Shown here: positions 57,141 through 64,000 of the stretch, one piece after another
Layout of the letters: each line of letters starts with the position of its first letter
How positions within the stretch are numbered: position 1 is the stretch's first letter
DNA from: Valencia hispanica
Taxonomy: Eukaryota > Chordata > Actinopteri > Cyprinodontiformes > Valenciidae
DNA length: 64,000 bases
Direction: 5' to 3'
NCBI GenBank assembly: GCA_963556495.2
Contig: OY747716.1
Span: 33,446,318-33,510,317, forward strand
Notes under the pieces: generated by a model
The model's database searches: none
Told to the model about the DNA's origin: nothing
What the model saw: the letters and a program-made list of their open reading frames with translations, nothing else
Position numbers and translations under genes: made by a program

Positions 57141-59560
57141 ATATAACCAAATCTTATAGCACAATGAGTAGACAGCAGGAAATTAGATTTTACCACCAAC
57201 TGTCAAGTGATCACTACTTTTAGAAAAAGTATATACAAAGTGGTATGTATTAATCAAATACCAATACAAATGTTTAGAATGATTTCCAAGTGAAATAAGA
57301 TTTTTGAATGGCCATGAAACAGTCTTTGCTGAAAGAAACCTCTCAAAAACAAAGAAAAGCTTCTCCTCTTCACCTTTTGCAAAGAGTGATGGTACTGATG
57401 CTACCGCACATTAACAAGGTCCAGCAATCTTTCTCATAAAGCCAATTAAATCAAATAACTTTTATAAGTTGTTAGTCATGTACCCATCCACATACAGCTC
57501 TCTCTGAAGGCTCTCATGGTGAGTTGTCTCATTAGTCAGTGTGTGTGAAGCAGCTCCAAGATCTGCCTGTCGTCAGCATTGTGGCTAATTTGTGTCTCAG
57601 TACAGATTTGCTTGAGGACAAACAATTGACGAATATTTCGGGCTCATTGTGCAACTTCCAACTGACTCACTCCGACGCACGTACTATCTCCCTACTCTGG
57701 TTAAAACGCAAACTCGCACCCACCGAGGGAACGGCTGTAATTGGTTGAGAATGACATCTGAGTAGACAGCTGTGGATCCTTCAGGATGTTGATTGGCTGC
57801 AGGTTCTGCGCTGCTTGTCAGCCATTTGCGCATAGCTGGCATGAATAGATGTTTTGTGCAAACACATACCACACACTCTGTAGTGCTATCACAAACGCTT
57901 TATCTGTAGCAGTACAAAGCAAAAGCAAATGGTGACAATGTTCATTTTGCTGTTGAGTTATATGTTTATTTGACTTGAAATATCAAAAAGGAATTTGAAA
58001 AACAGCCACTGGCTCCTCCGTGACGAGGTACTTGGTTTTCCAGTACAAACGTCATCTTGGAAGCACAAGCACAACCAGGAGCCTCTGTGCTATCAGACAC
58101 AAATGCATGAATTCTGTTGGCAACCTCTGGGCCGACATTTTAAAATGTAATTAAATGGTATCTTGCAGAGTAAATACTGGTTTAAAAAATGTGGAAATAT
58201 TACGTTTTACAACTTCAATGGGATAATATTGTCATAGCAGCCCTATTAACTTTCAAAGATTGAAGGAATGAGCAGAGAAAATGCACAAACTTTTCCGTGT
58301 AGTCAACTTCCCTGCTCTGGAAGAAGAACACAGGTAAAATATAATTTTATTCAGTATTCATTTTGTTTTTTGTTGTAGGTTGATAAATGTGGTCAGGGAT
58401 GGGAAAACCAGGTTGCCATGCACTGATGAATTATTTTTGATGATAAAAGACCTGTGTTGTCATTTCTGATACCTAAAGTTATATATGATCTGGTCTCGGT
58501 AGCACTGTTGTTCCATTTCTGTAACCTAGCTGACATCTCTGGTGGCCTATCATAGCCCACGTACACGTGGGATAAGGTTTTTCCTCGTCCATGCGGCTTT
58601 AGTTTACAATTAATAAGAGCACAACTTCAGGGCTTTTAGTGGTCACTTTGAAATTTGCTTCTTCAACCAAATTAATCTAGATTCATCCTTTTTGCTCGCT
58701 GATGAAAATAATCCCCTGATCATAGCAATAATCCAGAATCCCTTTGAGTGCATGTTTAACACGCGCCAGCTAAAGCCACATGATGTTTTACCTGTTTAAG
58801 ATGGAGCAAAGAAACAATGTAGCAAGTATGATTTTAATATTACACCCTAATTCTATTGACTGTAGGAATGATAACTCTTCAAGACAGTTGATAGGGGTGT
58901 GATGGTGCAAAAAAATAAAATAAAGGTTTGATACATATCTCTTTCTTTAATCAACATTACAGAGAATGTTTACGTTTCAAGAAAATAATTATGGTAGAAT
59001 ATTGTCTTGTAGCCTTTCAAAAAAGTTGGAACATTGTGGTCCAATTTGATCAATTATTAAAATCATTTGAAAACAATCAAATGTGTTGTTTAAGAATTTC
59101 TGAAGCAAACTTTGCTGACATTTGACAATAAAAAATGATTAAATCCCTTCAAAGTTGTTTTAATAGAGGTATCCTGGTATACAAGTTGTACTTGAATTCC
59201 CCGGGGAGTATGCCTAGTGGGGAAACAGCTGTGGAAGCACAGACTTTTCTTACATACTGGTGTTTTTAACAGAGTATATGCACATCTCTGCTGCTCTGAA
59301 GACTCCCACAGCATTTAGAGCTGGCTGAATGCCACAGGCAGTTGAGTTCGCACTTTAACTTTACTGTATTTCCTTCATACCAGTGATGTTTGCATTCAGC
59401 TTGATGTTTTTTAAGTGAGTATTTACATTTACCATTGCTGATATAAAGCTCTCATCCAGCTTTCTTCCTTCATCTTCACTGTAGTTGACTGTTTAACAGT
59501 TGATGTGATATTGGAGAGTTCTTAAATTCTGCTCTGATATGGTTCCAGTTTTAAAAGTTT
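57141..59560. other. Intergenic, no feature recognised
   Basis: About 2.4 kb without gene or recognised repeat. A 7-bp inverted repeat (CCCACGT-AC-ACGTGGG) lies near 58557-58572. Confidence 0.45.
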
Positions 59561-60777
59561 CTGTGCGTAACTCAATATTCATGTACATCAATGACATATC
59601 CAAAGTTTCAAACGTATTTAAAATGGTTCTGTCTGCTGATGATACAAATATATTTTGTACTGGCAGCGATTTAAATGTTTAAACAAAAGAACTGAACAAA
59701 TTTAAACAATGGTTAGACAGAAATAAATCATTAAACATGAGGAAAACAAAACTGATACTTTTTGGTAATCACAGAGATAATCTGAAGTTAGGGATACAGT
59801 TGGAGTATCTATTGAAAGAGTAAATAAAATAAAATTCTTAGGAGTGATAATGGATAATAAAATCAGCTGGAAATCAGATATTAAGCATGTACAAACTAAA
59901 ATTCAGAGATGCATCGAAGTATTAAATAAGGCAAAACGGGTATTAGACTATAAATCACTCCACATAATATACTGTTCATTAGCTCTCCCTTATCTCATTT
60001 ACTGTTCAGAAGTCTGGGGAAACAATTACATAAGTACAATAGACCCACTATTTATTTTGCAAAATAAGGCAGTACGAATCATTCATGGGGCAGGATATAG
60101 GGACCATACAAATTATTCTTACATTTAAAACTCATGAACTTAAAAGACAGCAGAATTTCTGACAACAAAAATAGTATTTAAAGAAAAAAAACAACTTCTG
60201 CCAAGAAATATTCAAAACCTGTTCACTGGAAGGGAAGGGGGCTACAATTTGAGGGGAAGTTTTCAGACCACATGATGTATGCATGACTAAGAAAACCTTT
60301 TGTATTTCAATTTGTGGAGTTAAATTGTGGAATAGTTCGAAGGAGACGCTCAGGGAATGTCCAAATTTTACACAGTTTAAGAAAAATTATAAAGAAATAA
60401 TTTTTACGAGATACAGAAATTATGAGGATGCGTGATTGTCATAGGGAGCACACTATTTCTGTACTGGTTTTTGTGGTTGATGTATAAGCTAGCTGGTATT
60501 ATGGAGTATTCTTTAGTTGTGTTAGTATGTTATATGAAGAAGAATCATGATAACAGTAATATAATTTTAATTATAGTATTGATTGAAAGCCAATGTGTAA
60601 ATGATACTGAATTGGTAAGGGGTAGGTTAAAATAAGTACTACCTCCCACTCCTTTTTGGATATGTAAATTGATTATTTAGTTCTAAGTTTATTATTTGTC
60701 TTATTTTTTTCAGTCTGCTTATTTTTTTTTATTATGCTTTTTTATTACATGTTCGAAATAAACTTTCTAAAAAAAAG
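59561..60777 (+). mobile_element. Jockey-group LINE, 5'-truncated
   Basis: The element starts inside the reverse-transcriptase domain and runs through the C-terminal region to a 3' end with CGAAATAAACTTTCTAAAAA at about 60777. The exact family (L2, Rex or related) is not decided. Confidence 0.8.
59572..60434 (+). pseudogene. LINE reverse transcriptase C-terminal half, broken
   Basis: The remnant starts with IFMYINDISKVSNVFKMVLS and the catalytic box SADDTNIFCTG, in which both aspartates are kept. There follow stops, then KFLGVIMDNKISWKSDIKHV, KAKRVLDYKSLHIIYCSLAL, PYLIYCSEVWGNNY and LQNKAVRIIHGAGYRDHTN (frame 59844-60128). A further frame holds CISICGVKLWNSSKETLREC and FKKNYKEIIFTRYRNYEDA before the stop at 60434. 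At least three stops or frameshifts inactivate it. Confidence 0.85.
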
Positions 60778-62132
60778 TTCTACATGTGAACAGGTTCAGT
60801 ACACATGCATGGTGAACCAAAAGGGCAGCCAAACAATCAACTCAGTCTAAGACCACACCAAAACCAAATGTTTCAGGGTTTTTATTTTTACTCTTTGTCA
60901 ATTTCAATTTCCCCAAATATTGTGTATAATAGAATAAGAAAATGAAATCAAAAAAATATATATATTTTGTGGTATTTCAGTAAATACTCTATATCAGATA
61001 TTTTCAACTGAAAGGTTTTAAAATAAAATTATTAGATTCTGTAGTGTGCCAAAAATTAGGCAAAGCTCTTCCATCATGATGCTCATTTAACACTACAGTC
61101 TTGTATCAATACAGCATGGCAAACTAAAACAGTTCAGTACATTTCCTCCAACAAATTCTGTCAATGGGTAAATTTAGTGAATCAGGAATTTGCTTATTAT
61201 CAAACTTTCTCTTTAGCTCAAAGAAAGAAAGCACACTGTAGCAGTGAGTGTGTAGGATCTGCATTTCAGCTGCTCTGTAACTATTTCAGAGTTGAGTGCT
61301 GCAGAACAAAGGGATATGGAGATAGAATTGTGGTGCCACGCCCTCCAGCTGCAGAGCGGGGCCTTTAAGGCAACCTTTGTTAAGGTGGTTGATACACTCC
61401 ATACCCAAGAACTCTTATCTTCTATGCTACATAAAGAGATGGAAAGCAACCTGAAGAAGCTTGGTATTCAGACAACTACACACAATGCAGGGAAATGTCC
61501 CTGAGAAAAAGAAAAAAGAATGAGGCACATTTGGGGAAAATGTGGATTGTTAATTTAGAAATAAATTATGCTGCAATCATGTGTCTTATTTACATGAAAG
61601 TATAATCATCAATGGGTTAACACTGATTCAGGGTTCCAGAAAAGTGTAAAGAGAGGAATAAACGCCATGTTTTCTGACACATGATGTGAAGGGAAAAAGC
61701 AGGATGAAACCACAACCATTTCCATCTTAATCAACTCATGAGAGGATGGATTAGGATGTTTCCTTTCATAATTTCACAGAGGATTGAGGGGGGGGGGGGG
61801 AATTTGTCAAGCTTGAGTTTGATAGATTAATTTGCCAAATCTTCTAGCAGACTTCTTCCTCATCTTTCCCATTGCAAAAATCCCTCCGAGTCCAACAGCG
61901 TAATCTGTGACATGCTTGATCTGCTCTTCATTTGAAGTGTCGTATAGCATCCTGTTTTATCTCCTGATGTGGAGAAGACCTCCCCTACGCCAGCACCAAC
62001 GCTGCTGGTTGCTTGGAGCTAATAGCTATATGCAGAGTCATTTTCATGGTTATTATGGCATAGCATTCGCTAATATAACGTGCAAGTTCTGCCTCATCAT
62101 TATTGCATGTTTCTATCAGTGATGCCACTAGA
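60778..62132. other. Intergenic, no feature recognised
   Basis: No gene recognised. A run of 14 G stands at about 61788-61801. The frames at 61177-61504 overlap each other on both strands and resemble no known protein. Confidence 0.45.
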
Positions 62133-62840
62133 CAATCTATAGGGCCTTGGAAAAATATTCACATCCCTTTGAGCTTTTGCATCTTTGTCACTTTAGAACC
62201 AGAAAGCTAAATTATTTTAATTTTGTTTTTATGTGTCAGACCAACAATTTACAGCATAACTGCGAACTAGGAAGGATAAAGTTTTGGAAAAAGTCTGAAA
62301 TGCGAGGAGTATATTTCTTTTATGCTCCCCAGAGTCAACACTCGGGAGGTTTTTGGTAACCTTTAATTAAGACAAAATAATTTACTCAATTCAAAATTAA
62401 ACAATTGACTACAATGTTTTATCAATATGTTCTCACAAGTCCACTGTAGAACTGGTTGGAGATTCTATTTTATCTAATTGGATTTCGTGAATTAAAAATA
62501 CTGAGCAATGAACTCTACAGGGAGTTAGATTTGGACTTTGGTCATCACTGTAGCTTAATGAGAAACTAATGTTCCCAAACTGTAGACTTGAGTCCTCACT
62601 GCTCTTTTATAATGCTCCTTTTTAAAGTTGTGTGGCAGAACAAAGAATTCTGTACGTTATTGATGCAAATTAATGTTCCCTTTGGGTACAGGAATGTGCC
62701 ACATAAATACACACCTCTAATATCTAAAGACTTTAATATTTGTCTATTCAACTGGGCCTATGCAAAATAGTTCAGGCTCAGTCAGATTGAACAGAGAGTG
62801 TCTATAAACAGAATTCTTAAGTCTTTCCATAGCCTATAGA
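62133..62840 (-). pseudogene. Tc1-like transposon relic, 3' half
   Basis: The left end GGGCCTTGGAAAAATATTCA and the following noncoding region belong to the common Tc1 family. The segment 62760-62835 (GTTCAGGCTCAGTCAGATTG, then AGAGTGTCTATAAACAGAAT) is its transposase C-terminal region on the minus strand. Reading frames are destroyed. Confidence 0.7.
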
Positions 62841-63270
62841 TTTCATGTCTCTGCCATCCTAACAAAGGCAAATGTGTTTATCCAAGTCGTTTTATGGTTG
62901 CTTTGGCTGTGTGTTAAATATAACACGATTAAACTGAACAAAATTTGGTGAGAGCAACATTAGCACTTTTTACCGGTAGGGCTACTTTCAAGTTTCATCA
63001 CCGAGGATAAAAACTAGAGTGTCCGTTTGAAGCTGAAGCACCGACGCATGTGTCAAAAAAAAAAACTGAATCAGTATTTTAGAAGCTCAGTTTGATCCGA
63101 GTCACGTGATCAATGATGTCCGAAGCCCGCTTTGGTACATCATGGTTTTGCTACCCGATTCAAAGGTTAAAAAATAACCACTGGCTGAAACTGTGGTTTG
63201 TGTGTTGGAAGTGAGTGGCAACCAATAGCGAACAAGTCACTGATCTAAAGAACTACTAAGTGAAATTAGG
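62841..63270. other. Intergenic, no feature recognised
   Basis: No gene or repeat family recognised. Confidence 0.4.
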
Positions 63271-63357
63271 TGATGTGTGGCGCAGAGGTAGAGCGGGCGA
63301 GCCATGTTCAGAGGCTATAGTTCTCGACGCGGCTGTCCTGGGTTCAGTTTCAGGCCA
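63271..63357 (+). mobile_element. tRNA-like SINE head
   Basis: A perfect A box TGGCGCAGAGG (63278-63288) and a B box GGTTCAGTTTC (63341-63351) with nine of eleven consensus bases are 53 bases apart. This is the spacing of a class II-like tRNA or a tRNA-derived SINE. A clean acceptor stem cannot be paired, so a SINE head is preferred over a tRNA gene. Confidence 0.6.
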
Positions 63358-63369
63358 TTTTATTACGTT

Positions 63370-64000
63370 TGCCGTTTATTTTAAATGAGAACCCAAATGC
63401 AGAACACGGATAAATGAGAAGCGTTTTAATGGCATGGTTTAGCAACAACAACAAAAAAGTAGCCTACAAAGCCAAGCAGTGGTGACAAGGAGCAACACAG
63501 GGAATCCAGACAAGTAAACCAGCAGAAAACAAAGAAAACCAGAAAGCTTAAATACACTGAGGAGGAATGAGAAGTGACACTGAAAGCCTAAGAATCAATT
63601 AGCGACAAACTGATGGTGAAGGAGAGAACAGGTGAAGATGATTAGCATGCTGGGCAGGGAAGCAGAATGGCAAGGGGAAACCAAAAGAGAAGACATGACA
63701 GCAAATAATCCTAAATGAGAAAAGTAAGAATAAACTCTAAGGTAACTAGGATGAAATAGATCTAAGAGAATAAGAATTGAAGAGCCTAAAACGACTTAAA
63801 GTTAAAGTACTAATAAATATAACAGGAAGGAGAGGAGGAAAACAGAACTGAAAGAAACACCAGCATAAACTCTAGAAAGAACTTAAATCACAGAACAATA
63901 ATCCTAATGAGGAAGATAGAGCAAAGCTAACTGAAGAAAATGATGAAATAACTAATAAAAGATCAGAACAATAAGGAGTAGAAGTATTATAACACAAATA
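63370..64000 (-). repeat. Purine-rich dispersed repeat, running off the window
   Basis: The plus strand is strongly A+G-rich for 600 bases, from GAGAACCCAAATGCAGAACA onward. On the minus strand it ends in TTCTGCATTTGGGTTCTC, a common ending of this fish repeat. Fragments lie at 17.5 and 43.7 kb. Class unknown to me. Confidence 0.55.

Noticed and set aside
57539..57748. 69-residue frame as a host exon
   Set aside because: No domain, no splice sites in frame and no similarity recognised.
63271..63357. Functional tRNA gene
   Set aside because: A and B boxes are present but no clean acceptor or anticodon stem can be paired.

Overview
This is an A+T-rich vertebrate window, almost certainly from a teleost fish. 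It holds one exon of a host gene and a dense set of transposable-element remains. Evidence for a fish is the 5-HT5A receptor exon together with L1-like, L2-like and RTE-like LINEs, many Tc1 relics, a PIF-Harbinger element, hAT elements and tRNA-derived SINEs typical of ray-finned fish. No species can be named. There are no bacterial operons, CRISPR arrays or functional RNA genes.

Host gene (1-1450): the 3' part of an intron, a splice acceptor at 760-761, the last coding exon of a 5-HT5A serotonin receptor (762-1094, plus strand; TM6, TM7 and helix 8) and a short 3'UTR with a poly(A) signal. The first coding exon lies outside the window. The remaining 62 kb is downstream intergenic DNA with no other convincing host exon.

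Intergenic layout: 2.7-4.8 kb, an internally deleted LINE and an L2-like LINE; 5.4-6.2 kb, an old Tc1; 7.6-8.1 kb, an unnamed repeat with a second copy at 33 kb; 11.6-12.6 kb, a younger Tc1 and a (TA)n tract; 14.9-17.7 kb, a second copy of the internally deleted LINE and a gutted L2-like LINE; 18.8-19.7 kb, AAGTC-rich satellite DNA interrupted by a Tc1 end; 20.8-22.3 kb, a PIF-Harbinger element with intact ends; 23-27 kb, a telomere-motif repeat, a 22-bp minisatellite, an inverted-repeat element and a 44-bp minisatellite; 27.8-32.2 kb, a hAT element with an exact 8-bp target duplication, holding a nested L1; 32.7-33.6 kb, a Tc1 shell; 35.3-36.9 kb, an inverted L1 3' end and an RTE fragment; 41.4-43 kb, MITEs and LINE fragments; 45.7-54.6 kb, Tc1 relics and SINEs; 56.2 kb, a GC-rich L1-3'UTR-like block; 59.6-60.8 kb, a LINE; 62.1-64 kb, a Tc1 relic, a tRNA-like SINE head and a purine-rich repeat.

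How the parts relate: the mobile elements are mostly dead, and their nesting gives relative ages (L1 inside hAT, a Tc1 end inside satellite DNA). Several quiet, homeodomain-motif-rich stretches (about 18.3, 32.4, 34.6 and 51.5 kb) are candidate conserved regulatory elements, but that cannot be tested from one sequence. I saw no clear new biological system. The most notable observations are the near-identical pair of internally deleted LINEs, the GC-rich and G-quadruplex-capable L1 3'UTR, the unnamed 7.7/33 kb repeat and the two-phase 22-bp minisatellite.
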